From Desulfurococcales archaeon (GTDB taxonomy: Archaea > Thermoproteota > Thermoprotei_A > Sulfolobales > Desulfurococcaceae), in NCBI GenBank assembly GCA_027022365.1, contig JALVYU010000031.1, positions 62,001 through 126,000 on the forward strand: 64,000 bases of DNA, read 5' to 3'. The position numbers were made by a program, and so were the translations under genes. Below, in pieces: positions 10,056 through 18,326 of this stretch (positions within the stretch are counted from its first letter, which is position 1; every line of letters begins with the position of its first letter). The notes beneath the pieces were generated by a model. The model made no database searches. It had not been told where the DNA came from and saw only the letters and a program-made list of their open reading frames with translations.

Positions 10056-10061
10056 ACAAGT

Positions 10062-10493
10062 ATGCGTGCAATATCCCCAGTAATAGCAACAGTAATAATA
10101 GTATCAGTCGCTATTGCCATTAGCATCGCAGTAGCCCTATGGCTGACTGGTGTTACCAGCGGATTTACTCAGACTGAGAATCTGCAAATAGTATCAAGTT
10201 ACGCCACAGCTGTTGATACCCCGGTTAAGGGATGGAACATTACTATAGTGTTAAAGAATACAGGTACTGTTGCAGCGACCATTGATAACATATTCATAAA
10301 CGGCATTCCTGCTCAGAACAATACTAACGGTGTCTACTGGCTCAATGGTACCGGTACAACAATCGAACCCGGCAAGAGTATAAGGATAATAATAGTGTTA
10401 AAACAAGGACAATTCTCATCAGGCCAGATGGTGAATATCAAGATACATACTGCTAGCGGTAGGGACTACCCGACAACAGTTACTCTGCCATAA
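10062..10493 (+). CDS. Major type IV pilin (adhesion filament subunit)
   Basis: Structural subunit of the pilus: 143 residues with leader MRA|ISPVIATVIIVSVA, a typical crenarchaeal class III signal peptide cleaved after Ala3, then a 20-residue hydrophobic helix (to about residue 28) and a compact beta-sandwich domain. The segment of about residues 30-50 (GVTSGFTQTENLQIVSSYA) and the Ig-like strands after it resemble the adhesion-filament pilins of other crenarchaea. Three glycosylation sequons (NIT, NNT, NGT) are visible. It has its own promoter and strong ribosome binding site, unlike the coupled minor subunits. The 3' end overlaps the convergent K+ channel gene by 14 bases. Confidence 0.85.
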   Translation: MRAISPVIATVIIVSVAIAISIAVALWLTGVTSGFTQTENLQIVSSYATAVDTPVKGWNITIVLKNTGTVAATIDNIFINGIPAQNNTNGVYWLNGTGTTIEPGKSIRIIIVLKQGQFSSGQMVNIKIHTASGRDYPTTVTLP

Positions 10494-11517
10494 GGTTTTG
10501 CTTTCTTGCTTTAACTATAACTATTTTTTCTCCTTTCTCGGCTTTTCTCTGGGGCGGTGGTAATATCGTTATTGCGGTTTTTGTTTTTACTGCGATGATC
10601 TTGTATGTGTGGTTCGGATCTTGCTTGTTTAGTTCATGTTCTATTTCTGCTAGGGTTTTCTCTGCCAGGTTCTCTGTTATTGTTTCTTCTATGAGGTCTG
10701 CTTGTCCTTGGCGTGTTGTTAGTTCTTTGATTACTTCTAGGACTGCGGGCTCGAACACTGAGCTTGCTATTGTTCTTCCTAGGAGGCGCGTTGATAGGGT
10801 GTAGTGTGCTCCTGCTTGCCTTAGTAGTTCTTCTGTCTCGGCGTTCTTTGCTATTGCTGAGATCCTTGTCTCGGGGTTTATTTTGCGTACTAGTAGTGTT
10901 AGGTGTATTGCTTGGCTGTCTTCACGGGTGCATATTATTACGTGTTGGGCGCCCCCTACTCCTGCTTTGCGGAGTGTTTCCTCGTCGGCTAGTTCTCCCA
11001 CCATGTAGTCTATCCCGGGGTCTCTCTTGGGCTGTGATGCCGTGATCCATCCCGTCTCCTTGTCTAGCTCGTTCAGACGTAGCTCGTCTATTATCTCGTA
11101 GCAGGACTCATCATCACCTATAACCAGGATCTTCTTTTTCTTCAAGGGTGCCAGCCCCAGTAGTTTCTTCATGCTTGCTTGTAGGAAGGCATCAGCTATA
11201 ACTGATACTGTGAGGGTGTAGGCCAGGATACCCATTACTGCGGTGAATCCCGCGACGAGCCATCCCGCCCCTCTCGTCGGGACTATGTCGCCGTAACCTA
11301 TTGTTGCCATAGTTATGATGCTCCAGTAGAGGCTGGCCCAGATGTCTATGTCTCTCCTCCCGGCGACGACGTGCTCGGAGTAATAGAATAGCAGTGCGCA
11401 CACTACCCACATGGTGAGGAAGAAGCCCGCTACAAAAAACAGCCTGGATCTCATGATCTTCTTTGCCCGTCTACGCATCAGCTTCCTCAGTAACCTATGG
11501 ATAATGCTTATCGCCAA
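10480..11517 (-). CDS. Two-TM potassium channel with RCK (TrkA-N) domain, MthK-like
   Basis: Ligand-gated K+ channel in the cytoplasmic membrane. Residues of about 25-45 and 78-112 are the two membrane helices, with the pore helix and selectivity filter TIGYGD at 72-77. From about residue 127 a Rossmann-type RCK domain begins (KKKILVIGDDESCYEII), followed by a TrkA-C-like lobe at the C terminus, as in calcium-gated MthK. The filter is intact. The start used is TTG at 11517, which is uncertain; the Met residues at 14 and 22 are alternatives. The gene converges on and overlaps the pilin gene by 14 bases, with no sign of shared function. Confidence 0.88.
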   Translation of the reverse strand: MAISIIHRLLRKLMRRRAKKIMRSRLFFVAGFFLTMWVVCALLFYYSEHVVAGRRDIDIWASLYWSIITMATIGYGDIVPTRGAGWLVAGFTAVMGILAYTLTVSVIADAFLQASMKKLLGLAPLKKKKILVIGDDESCYEIIDELRLNELDKETGWITASQPKRDPGIDYMVGELADEETLRKAGVGGAQHVIICTREDSQAIHLTLLVRKINPETRISAIAKNAETEELLRQAGAHYTLSTRLLGRTIASSVFEPAVLEVIKELTTRQGQADLIEETITENLAEKTLAEIEHELNKQDPNHTYKIIAVKTKTAITILPPPQRKAEKGEKIVIVKARKQNLMAE

Positions 11518-11680
11518 TTATCAGTCACCGTTCTAGCCTATTACCTGGGAGAAGGAGACAAGCCTTTCTATTCATGGTAAGGGTGTTGGGTGGCGTATTT
11601 CAACTTGTCGGATCAAATTTAATAACCCATAACGGATCATCATATTATTTGGATCAGAGTAGTCGGGTAGGTGGATAAGT

Positions 11681-11878
11681 ATGAGCAGCAAGAAAACAGC
11701 CAAGGAGATAATCCTTGAGGTACTCAAGAAGGAGAAAAGACCCCTCACCCCCAAGGAGATACAGAAGCTTACCGGGCTAAACTACAACACCATACGCGGC
11801 AGACTACAGGATCTCAAGAACGCAGGGCTAGTGGTGCGAACAGAGCAGGGCTGGATATACAAGGAGTACGCCAAGTAA
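11681..11878 (+). CDS. Small winged-helix DNA-binding protein
   Basis: A 65-residue stand-alone winged helix-turn-helix. A Lys-rich N terminus (MSSKKTAKEIILEVLKKEK) leads into the HTH (LTPKEIQKLTGLNYNTIRGRLQDLKNA) and a beta wing (GLVVRTEQGWIY). Such minimal proteins are transcription regulators or chromatin-associated factors in crenarchaea; the target is unknown. GGTGG lies about 7 bases before the ATG, and an AT-rich box (AAATTTAATAA) lies 55-65 bases upstream. It is followed by a short T-rich stretch. Confidence 0.8.
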   Translation: MSSKKTAKEIILEVLKKEKRPLTPKEIQKLTGLNYNTIRGRLQDLKNAGLVVRTEQGWIYKEYAK

Positions 11879-11967
11879 ACACTAGCCGTTTGTTTTTACA
11901 AACAGGGCCCGTAGAGGCAATGGGGGTAAACCACATATCTTTTTCACCTAAAAACAATTGCTTTATG

Positions 11968-12330
11968 CTATCCTAGTACCAGAGAAGATAACGCAATAAT
12001 GGCTACAGTATAAGCGGTGCTCACAACAACGTCTATAACCAGGGTCTTCCTACTCGGAGGCTTAACGCTGAAATGCATCATGATCATCCCGAGGAAATTC
12101 GTGGCGAGATATGCTCCGCCGAAAAGCCATGGAAAACTAGTTGTTGGAAATAAGCGTGAGGCAATCCACGCGATCAAGTATGCGAGGGGGATATTGACAA
12201 ATGCATCATTCCACCACGAAGCCGGGCTCAAAATATAGCCTAGTACGAAGACAATTGAGCGGGCCACCCCACGGGGGGTTGTCAATACTGACAATATCCT
12301 TGAAAACCTTGTAGAACCGCGTAGAGCCAA
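11968..12330 (-). CDS. Small integral membrane protein, unknown function
   Basis: A 120-residue hydrophobic protein with about three to four membrane segments (about residues 22-42, 45-62, 66-86 and 96-118) and a basic N terminus. No motif suggests an activity. It is transcribed alone on the minus strand and diverges from the HD-domain gene at 12586. Coding potential is supported by composition and by the absence of a better frame. Confidence 0.6.
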   Translation of the reverse strand: MALRGSTRFSRILSVLTTPRGVARSIVFVLGYILSPASWWNDAFVNIPLAYLIAWIASRLFPTTSFPWLFGGAYLATNFLGMIMMHFSVKPPSRKTLVIDVVVSTAYTVAIIALSSLVLG

Positions 12331-12429
12331 GAAGTACTACACCGGCTAACCGTATCAACACGGTATTACCTTAAAAAGTATGGGGCCCAATAAATCCTCT
12401 AAGAAGGAACACAGCCAATATATTATCTG

Positions 12430-12502
12430 GTGGATGAGGGGGACGGCAGTCTCACTGAAGACCGTGATGATTTGGCCCCCTCCCCGACACCGCTCTTCTG
12501 AT
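12430..12502 (+). ncRNA. Candidate structured small RNA with C/D-like boxes
   Basis: A GC-rich island in an otherwise AT-rich intergenic region. GAGGGGG (12436-12442) can pair perfectly with CCCCCTC (12476-12482). Inside it, ACGG/CCGT plus TCT/AGA form a second stem. The segment CTGA-AGACC-GTGATGA (about 12454-12470) matches a D'/C' kink motif of archaeal C/D sRNAs; TGGATGA upstream resembles a C box and CTGA at 12498 a D box, but guide spacings of 17 and 27 bases are longer than usual. ACA at 12487-12489 would also fit an H/ACA-like end. The class is uncertain, and the strand is inferred from the boxes. Confidence 0.35.
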
Positions 12503-12585
12503 CGATAACGGTTCTGTTTAAATAGTAATACTAATAAGGGAGGAGGAGATCAACTTTTACATAGTCGATTAAAAGGTGTATGGGA

Positions 12586-14154
12586 ATGACAGAAGCAGTA
12601 GAGACGACGATGCGGTACAGGAACAAGTTCACATGGAAAGAAATAAGTGACCCCATCTACGGCTACGCCTACTTCAACAAGGAGATAGAGGAGGAGATAA
12701 TCAACAGCCTCCTCATACAGAGGCTACGCTATATCCTCCAGCTCCAAACAGCTCATCTAGTCTATCCAGGAGCAGTGCATACCAGGTTCCAGCACAGCAT
12801 AGGCACGATGCACCTGGCAGGCCTAATGGCCGAGGATACCATACTAAAGCTTAAGAGCTTCTACGACGACAACGTGTTCCAGGGCTACAAGCCGGAGACA
12901 CTGATACAGGCGGTTAGGCTGGCGGGCCTACTACACGATGCCGGGCACGCCGCGTTCGGCCACGCGTTCGAGGAATCCCTCCTGTGGACTAGGAACGATA
13001 TACCCGATCCCGTCGCCAACCATGAGAAGATAGGCTCTATGCTGGTCGAGATACTGTTGGAGGACAAGATAAGGAGCTACGAGGCACACTATGGGCTGGA
13101 CGGCCTATATGATGTGCTAAAAGCAATCCTGGGCCCCGAAACCCCTAAGGAGCCGATCCTACAGGTCATGAGGTGGCTCGTCAAGGACAGCCTCTATCCC
13201 AGCGACATACTGGACTTCCTCAGACGGGACAGCTACTACACTGGGACAAGCGAATACGGCTACATCAATCACGAGCGGCTCGTGAGGAACACATACCCCT
13301 ACTTCGAGGACGGGAAAGCACTACTGCTCCTAGACAGGAATAGCTGGGGGGAATTCAGGCGATACCTCTACGCAAAAGCCAGCATGTTCGAACACGTGTA
13401 CTATCACAGCGTAAACCGGGCGTTTGACCGACTCCTCAAAGAAATACTCGGGCTACTCGACGAGGAACTAGGCCTAGTAGATGCTGTGAAGAAGGTAGCG
13501 GAGCTAGACCCCTACCCATACCTCATGATAACAGATGTGAAACTATATAATGCAATGCTAGAGCACGCGGTCGCCAAGAAGGATAGGCTGGGGAGGCTAT
13601 GCCACAAACTCCTGGTTGAGCGTAAGCCCGAGTGGAAGCGTGTTGGGCGCGAATACATACTGACAAGCTACAAGGGACCACAAGTACTCAAGCCAATGCT
13701 CCGCCTAATCTTCGACCAGGAGGAGAGGAAGAGAATAGCGTCAATCCTCGAGGAAAGCCTCTACGAGAGACTATCACCGAAAGGCGTGTCGAGAAACGAT
13801 GTATGGGTGGATGTCCTAACCATAAGCCCCATACCCAAGAGCACACTCATACCTGGCAAGGAGACAAGGGGGCGGGGACTACTCACGCTCTTCATGGGTA
13901 AGAGGACGCGCCACGGAATAGTGAAGGATAGGGACATAAACCTTATCGAAGAAGGGATACCGTTAATGGTTATCTTCAGAGCCTACATCAGGAGAGGACT
14001 ACATAGGCCGGGATACGAAGGACTAGTCACCGAGATCCTCAAAGAAACAATCGAGGCAGAACTAGACATTAAGGACGAGTTCACGGAGACGGCGAGGAAA
14101 ATATACGAGACAATAAAGTCCGAGGAACTCGAAAAACAGAGAATAACAATGTAG
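12586..14154 (+). CDS. HD-domain phosphohydrolase (SAMHD1/dNTPase-like)
   Basis: Metal-dependent HD phosphohydrolase of about 522 residues. The conserved set is visible: RLRYILQLQTAHLVYPGAVH before HTRFQHSIG (first His), LLHDAGHAAFGHAFE (HD pair) and DILDFLRRDSYYTG (last Asp), arranged as in SAMHD1 and bacterial dGTPase-like enzymes; dNTP hydrolysis is therefore likely but not shown. The start is set at ATG 12586, because AAGGTG (12573-12578) is seven bases upstream; an in-frame ATG at 12580 lies too close to it. A diverged paralogue is encoded at 39893-41542. Both retain the active-site residues but differ in their C-terminal halves. Confidence 0.85.
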   Translation: MTEAVETTMRYRNKFTWKEISDPIYGYAYFNKEIEEEIINSLLIQRLRYILQLQTAHLVYPGAVHTRFQHSIGTMHLAGLMAEDTILKLKSFYDDNVFQGYKPETLIQAVRLAGLLHDAGHAAFGHAFEESLLWTRNDIPDPVANHEKIGSMLVEILLEDKIRSYEAHYGLDGLYDVLKAILGPETPKEPILQVMRWLVKDSLYPSDILDFLRRDSYYTGTSEYGYINHERLVRNTYPYFEDGKALLLLDRNSWGEFRRYLYAKASMFEHVYYHSVNRAFDRLLKEILGLLDEELGLVDAVKKVAELDPYPYLMITDVKLYNAMLEHAVAKKDRLGRLCHKLLVERKPEWKRVGREYILTSYKGPQVLKPMLRLIFDQEERKRIASILEESLYERLSPKGVSRNDVWVDVLTISPIPKSTLIPGKETRGRGLLTLFMGKRTRHGIVKDRDINLIEEGIPLMVIFRAYIRRGLHRPGYEGLVTEILKETIEAELDIKDEFTETARKIYETIKSEELEKQRITM

Positions 14155-14330
14155 ACACCGCTTCTCCCCGCCACATACATAGTCCTCTTTCCTTACACAG
14201 GCATCCCCTATCATGGCACCGTACACGGTTCTAGATCAGTATTTATGTTTACCCGGTACATACATTAGCTACATGGGAGGAAAACTCTCTGTAAATACCC
14301 GGCAATCCACGGCCTAGGGGATGAAAAGTC

Positions 14331-14873
14331 TTGGAGAATGTTCCCTCGTGGTGGTACAAGCTCTTGCATCCTAGGCCCGTCTATATTATTGCCGCCGCAC
14401 ACGGGGATAAGCGATCCGTCATGGCGGCCTCATGGGTTATGCCTGTCTCCGAGGAGCCGCCGAGGCTGGCTCTAGCTATAGACACGGAGTCCTACACGTA
14501 TGGTTTGATCAGGGAGAGCAGGTATTTCAGCGTAAACATATTGTTTGCCGACGCGCTCGACATGATATGGCGGGCGGGAACAATATCAGGACATGATGTC
14601 GAGGATAAACCCAGCGCTGTAGGCCTCGATCTCATCATGAGTGATTATGCCCCAATAGTAAGAGGGGCTGCAGCCGCAATAGTATCGAGGGTCTGGAAGA
14701 CAATAAGTCTTGGTGACACGGACCTAGTCATAGGAGATGTTCTAAAAGCGGAGCTTTTCAGGGAAGACGTGTTCGATAAACGATATGGTTGGAGGCCCGG
14801 CAAAGCAACTATACCGATGCATTTAGCGGCGAAAGGATTCGTGCTACCCGGTAAACTAGTCATAGCGAAGTAG
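14331..14873 (+). CDS. Flavin reductase-like FMN-binding split-barrel protein
   Basis: A 180-residue protein with the pattern of the flavin reductase-like domain: RPVYIIAAAHGDKRSVMAASWVMPVSEEPPRLALAI near the N terminus, then a segment (YGLIRESRYFSVNI) seen in flavoredoxin-type proteins. It probably binds FMN and reduces flavin or serves as an electron carrier; the partner is unknown. The start is TTG 14331 with GGGGATGA (14317-14324) six bases upstream. Its 3' end overlaps the convergent small gene by 14 bases. Confidence 0.8.
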   Translation: MENVPSWWYKLLHPRPVYIIAAAHGDKRSVMAASWVMPVSEEPPRLALAIDTESYTYGLIRESRYFSVNILFADALDMIWRAGTISGHDVEDKPSAVGLDLIMSDYAPIVRGAAAAIVSRVWKTISLGDTDLVIGDVLKAELFREDVFDKRYGWRPGKATIPMHLAAKGFVLPGKLVIAK

Positions 14874-15123
14874 AGCCTCTGGCCGGGACTACGAGTTCGC
14901 CCCTAACAACAACCTTACCCATCAACGATAAAAGACCCAGAGCAGCATCAACCTCGGGGCTACGGGGATACTCGCCGAGCCATACCCATGAATGACGGGG
15001 CAACACCCCTTTTTTCTCCAGCTCATAGACCTTTCTATGGAGGCTCCAAATATTTGCCGGTGCGCAATCACTGATAAGCCTCAATATATATGCAAGCCAT
15101 TCGTCGTCAAAAACCTCCACCAC
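14860..15123 (-). CDS. Hypothetical 87-residue protein
   Basis: A small protein with a helical N-terminal half (EWLAYILRLISDCAPANIWSL) and a C-terminal part that could be a winged-helix-like fold (EVDAALGLLSLMGKVVVRGELVV). No family recognised. The gene is supported by a good upstream region on its strand: an AT-rich box (ATAAATATG) and GGTGGTGA just before tandem GTG codons at 15123 and 15120. It converges on the flavin-reductase gene with a 14-base overlap. Confidence 0.55.
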   Translation of the reverse strand: MVEVFDDEWLAYILRLISDCAPANIWSLHRKVYELEKKGVLPRHSWVWLGEYPRSPEVDAALGLLSLMGKVVVRGELVVPARGSTSL

Positions 15124-15244
15124 AGTTCACCACCCCACATATTTATTGAAAATAGGGATTTAAGCCGCACCCCCGATCCTGTGGAGGACCATTTATTATT
15201 AGTCTCGCCCATACATGAAATGGGCAGTGGAGTAGAGGGTGCGG

Positions 15245-15493
15245 ATGAAATTGAAGATCTTTGTAAGCCTAAAGCATAAGCCGGAAGAATATATTGTCAA
15301 GCTGAGGATATACGACGATCAGGGCAAACTAGTGAATTCCAGAGAGTATGAAGGCGTGAAACAGCTCGTCATAAGGGCCCGGGAGACAAGGATATCCAGA
15401 CAACTAGCCCCCGAACCATATACTTTGGTCATAGATGTTGAGGAGCCGAGGATAGAGCTGAAGGAAAACACCCTCCTATATATAGAGGGATGA
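15245..15493 (+). CDS. Hypothetical 82-residue protein, first gene of an unknown cluster
   Basis: A small, probably beta-rich protein (KLKIFVSLKHKPEEYIVKLR, then alternating charged and hydrophobic strands) without known motifs. ATG 15245 is preferred over GTG 15239, because GAGGGTG (15235-15241) then acts as ribosome binding site. An AT-rich box (ATTTATTATT, about 15190-15199) is at promoter distance. Its stop overlaps the next start (ATGA), so it heads a run of four same-strand genes of unknown function ending at 17135. Confidence 0.6.
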   Translation: MKLKIFVSLKHKPEEYIVKLRIYDDQGKLVNSREYEGVKQLVIRARETRISRQLAPEPYTLVIDVEEPRIELKENTLLYIEG

Positions 15494-15933
15494 GCTTGCC
15501 AGAGATCATAAGCGGCCTCAGGATAGAGTCCTCGAAGAGCAGGACAGGCAAGCATGTCCTCAAAAGCACAGTCCTAATCTACAAGAAGGACAAGGGGTTA
15601 CTAAGCATCAATAAGCACCAGGAAGCAGTCGTTGGCGAGGAACAGGTGAAACCAACATATAGGAGGGGCTGGTCAAAGAAAATAGATGTAAAGCTAGATC
15701 ACGGCGACTACTTAATCCATATCTGGTTCGTCAAAAACCTATGGGGGAAGGTCAAGGGATACATATCAATATACAACCACAGAGGAGAACTCGTATACCG
15801 CGCAAAATACGTTGACGGCGACCTAAGGAGGAGTACAGGAGACCCCATATATGCATGGCTAGTAAGACTCGTCGCCCAACAGCTCAAAATCCCGGTTAAA
15901 AGGACAAGGCTAGGGGATGAGAAGAATGAGTGA
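15490..15933 (+). CDS. Hypothetical 147-residue protein
   Basis: A basic protein starting in an ATGA overlap with the previous gene. The middle (DVKLDHGDYLIHIWFVKNLW, then KGYISIYNHRGELVYRAKY) looks like a beta-rich core; the C terminus is Lys/Arg-rich. No domain recognised. Its end overlaps the following gene by 8 bases. Coupled translation suggests it acts with its neighbours. Confidence 0.6.
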   Translation: MSLPEIISGLRIESSKSRTGKHVLKSTVLIYKKDKGLLSINKHQEAVVGEEQVKPTYRRGWSKKIDVKLDHGDYLIHIWFVKNLWGKVKGYISIYNHRGELVYRAKYVDGDLRRSTGDPIYAWLVRLVAQQLKIPVKRTRLGDEKNE

Positions 15934-16351
15934 GGAGGAAAAGATCACGGAGTACATAGAGAGAATGATCAAGGCCCTGAAGCACTTCGATTGTTACGTG
16001 TTCGAGAAAGAAGACCTTGAAATAGTGAGCAAGATAGCCGAGCTCGCCGGGATAAGGAGGATGGTCACTATCAGGAGAGCCGATCCGAGATACGAGTACA
16101 TATATGTCCTTGCTCCGCGGAACATAGACCTAGAGGACGAATGCAGGTTAAAGGCACGGCAATTGCTGGCTGAAGGCAAGATAGACAGGCTCCAGTACAA
16201 GAAGTACTTCGATTACTTCGTAGTACAGTGCATAAGACATAAAGAGAGGGAACGTGTAAAGGAAATAATATCAAGACTGGAGCATTACATACGTGGTGTA
16301 AAGGGTGGAGCACCGTCCAGAATTGAAAGAATTTCCTTCGGCTTTACGTAA
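15926..16351 (+). CDS. Hypothetical charged helical protein
   Basis: A 141-residue, highly charged, mainly helical protein (EEEKITEYIERMIKALKHFD...KERERVKEIISRLEHYIRG) with three cysteines. The start is set at ATG 15926 (GGGGATGA at 15913-15920 is five bases upstream); ATG 15917 is inside that sequence. No family recognised. It overlaps both neighbouring genes of the unknown cluster. Confidence 0.6.
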   Translation: MSEEEKITEYIERMIKALKHFDCYVFEKEDLEIVSKIAELAGIRRMVTIRRADPRYEYIYVLAPRNIDLEDECRLKARQLLAEGKIDRLQYKKYFDYFVVQCIRHKERERVKEIISRLEHYIRGVKGGAPSRIERISFGFT

Positions 16352-17135
16352 GGTATTCATGCTCGGATACATCATCAGAATAATACCTCTCGTACAATTC
16401 ATTGGTGCCTTCCTGACAGGGATGTCATGGTATCTCCTAGGGAAGAAATGGGGAAAGAACAAGGCGTACATTGTAGCAGCGGTGGGCAGCTTCATAGTAT
16501 TCGCAGGCTTCATACTCTCTATAGTCCAGGGCTTGATATCGCCTAAAATAGTTGCTCCCTGGCAAGAGCTCTTAGCAAACACCACCAGTCCAAGTATGAA
16601 TGCAACGCTCAGTGGATCTGCCCTAGCCTCCTATCTCGAGAAAATAGCCGAGCAGGATGGCTCTCCCCTTAATTATCTCTCGCCACTACTTATAGCCGTG
16701 GGGTTATTCATAGAATCAATAGGGTTCAAGAGGCTCAGCATAGACACTGATCAGGCGATGCCGAGATATCTCTACATGCTGTTCATAGTGCTGGGGATTT
16801 TCAGTATACTCCAGCTACCCGCGATATGGTTTACCGTTGCCAGCTTGAAACATTACGCGGCTATATTTAGTACAAAGACTTCTATCACGTTGAAGGAAAT
16901 ATTCACAACGCTCATAACTATCTCGGCGCCTTTAACGATTGTCGGACTACTAGTATTTGTGATGGGGCTGATCATATACATTATAGCGGTCTATAAGTTC
17001 TATAAACTCGGCAAGATAATCGAGGAGGAGATAATCCTGGAAGAAGCACAGGAGGTTAAAGGAACAGGTACTGAGGGAGAAGAAAAGGAGCTAGATATAG
17101 AGTTCGAGGAGGAAAACGGGGAAGAAGAAATATAG
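16305..17135 (+). CDS. Multi-spanning membrane protein, DUF996/DUF973-like
   Basis: A 276-residue protein with about six membrane helices: two near the N terminus (LGYIIRIIPLVQFIGAFLTG and AYIVAAVGSFIVFAGFILSI), two near residues 125-180 and two near 205-245, then a strongly acidic cytoplasmic tail (EEKELDIEFEEENGEEEI). The N-terminal pair resembles archaeal DUF996/DUF973 proteins, whose function is unknown. GTG 16305 has GGTG six bases upstream but overlaps the previous gene by 47 bases; ATG 16359 is a plausible alternative. The acidic tail is antisense to the Ser-rich end of the convergent gene. Confidence 0.65.
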   Translation: MEHRPELKEFPSALRKVFMLGYIIRIIPLVQFIGAFLTGMSWYLLGKKWGKNKAYIVAAVGSFIVFAGFILSIVQGLISPKIVAPWQELLANTTSPSMNATLSGSALASYLEKIAEQDGSPLNYLSPLLIAVGLFIESIGFKRLSIDTDQAMPRYLYMLFIVLGIFSILQLPAIWFTVASLKHYAAIFSTKTSITLKEIFTTLITISAPLTIVGLLVFVMGLIIYIIAVYKFYKLGKIIEEEIILEEAQEVKGTGTEGEEKELDIEFEEENGEEEI

Positions 17136-17542
17136 CCTGTATTAAAACGGCAAGCATATGAGAACAAAACATGATATCTGCGTCCATTGACAACTACGGA
17201 TATATAACCGATGCCGGGATCACAGGTCTTGTTTAAGGGTACATAAATAACCATAGACTCCCCGGAGAGAAGGGTCTTATTCACATACACCCTATTCTCC
17301 TTATTCTCCCCGGTCTCGACAAACTCGATCAAGATTGTTCTATTCATAAGATTAGTTATGTTTAAGACAAGACCACGACCGTTATGATTTGCCGAGACAT
17401 ACACATCAGGAAATACTACGGGAGTAATTACACCGCCCGGCACAGGATGGATGATCCCCGGGAGGTTAACGGCTAGAAAGAAGAATAATGCCATTACAGA
17501 GAGGATAACATAAGGTTTAGCTAGTACATCCTTGCCGGCCAA
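17000..17542 (-). CDS. Membrane-anchored hypothetical protein with extracellular beta domain
   Basis: An N-terminal signal anchor (residues 10-30, PYVILSVMALFFFLAVNLPG) is followed by an extracellular domain of about 100 residues with sequons (NITN, NRT, NKT) and two cysteines (KTCDPG...FSYACRF) that may form a disulfide. The last 45 residues are almost all Ser/Pro and lie antisense to the acidic tail of the gene ending at 17135, so that part may be incidental overlap, although no earlier stop exists. The start is TTG 17542. Function unknown. Confidence 0.55.
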   Translation of the reverse strand: MAGKDVLAKPYVILSVMALFFFLAVNLPGIIHPVPGGVITPVVFPDVYVSANHNGRGLVLNITNLMNRTILIEFVETGENKENRVYVNKTLLSGESMVIYVPLNKTCDPGIGYISVVVNGRRYHVLFSYACRFNTGYISSSPFSSSNSISSSFSSPSVPVPLTSCASSRIISSSIILPSL

Positions 17543-17570
17543 TCCATGACCCCATAACTATAGGGGAGGT

Positions 17571-18221
17571 TTAAAACATGTGGAATGCCCCAATATAGAG
17601 GATTATGCCCGCTGCAACTATCATTATGATCCAAATAAGGGGTTTCCACGCTATTATTTTGCTGCCATCTAGAGGCGGTATCGGGAGTAGATTGAATATC
17701 GCTACCCAGCCATTGATCTGGGTATTAACTACCAAGAACCACGCAAGCACGATTATCCAGTAGGATAGGCCATCCATATGGATAAGCCATGGTATTAGGA
17801 AATGATAAGCCAAAATACTGGCAACACCGAGAACAATATTGACTAGAGGACCCGCATAGCTCACTATACCGTTAACTCTCTTATTTATAACGGGGTCATA
17901 GTACGGGCTCGAGACAACAACGTAGCCTGGCATGAGAAATCTTATGGGTAGGTATGGTATGGCTGAAACAAGCGTTATCAATAGACCAACGGGTGACAAG
18001 ATATATCTTGCATAGCATCCCAGCCGTACAGCGCTATACTTATGTGCCAGCTCATGGGGGATACTAGCAAGGAAAGCGGCGATCCCAACTATAGCGAATA
18101 CCTCAATCTCACCTCGTATGAGATACGATGATCCAAATGCAAGCATAATGGCCGCCCCACCTATAAGGAGGCTTACTGGCTCGCTGATCTTGAATACATC
18201 CAATGCCCACACCTTTCCCAA
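17571..18221 (-). CDS. M50-family (site-2 protease type) membrane metalloprotease
   Basis: Intramembrane zinc protease of the S2P/Rip family. The zinc site HELAH is at residues 56-60 (LASIPHELAHKYSAV), and the third-ligand motif LLPIPPLDGSKI lies near residue 185. About five to six membrane segments fill the 216 residues, the minimal length for the family. No PDZ or CBS domain is present. Its substrate may be a membrane-bound regulator; none is evident nearby. TTG 18221 is used, but the TATA-like box (TTTATAGA, about 18240-18247) suggests a start further in, for example TTG 18203 behind GGTGTGG. Confidence 0.88.
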   Translation of the reverse strand: MGKVWALDVFKISEPVSLLIGGAAIMLAFGSSYLIRGEIEVFAIVGIAAFLASIPHELAHKYSAVRLGCYARYILSPVGLLITLVSAIPYLPIRFLMPGYVVVSSPYYDPVINKRVNGIVSYAGPLVNIVLGVASILAYHFLIPWLIHMDGLSYWIIVLAWFLVVNTQINGWVAIFNLLPIPPLDGSKIIAWKPLIWIIMIVAAGIILYIGAFHMF

Positions 18222-18263
18222 ACAATATTATATTCTCTATAAAGCATAGATTCAAGACAAGAA

Positions 18264-18288
18264 TAGGGCTTCAAGCCCTAAATTAATT
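18264..18288. promoter_or_regulatory. Perfect palindrome abutting the NMN adenylyltransferase TATA box
   Basis: TAGGGCTT-C-AAGCCCTA (18264-18280) is a perfect 8-1-8 inverted repeat. It is directly followed by AATTAATT (TATA-like), predicting a transcript start near 18305-18310, downstream of GTG 18294 but upstream of ATG 18327. It occupies the BRE position, as expected for a repressor operator. It also lies upstream of the divergent M50 protease gene. Confidence 0.45.
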
Positions 18289-18326
18289 GTTGGGTGCAGG
18301 GATTGCTTGGCCCTGATGACCGGTGT

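Noticed and set aside
665-10493. Archaellum (flagellum) operon
   Set aside because: No ArlC-H genes and no archaellin repeats are present; the ATPase/TadC-like pair with mixed pilins fits an adhesion pilus.
17000-17135. Ser-rich C terminus of the minus-strand protein as a functional glycosylated tail
   Set aside because: It is the exact antisense of the Glu-rich tail of the convergent membrane protein, so its composition is probably a by-product of overlap.
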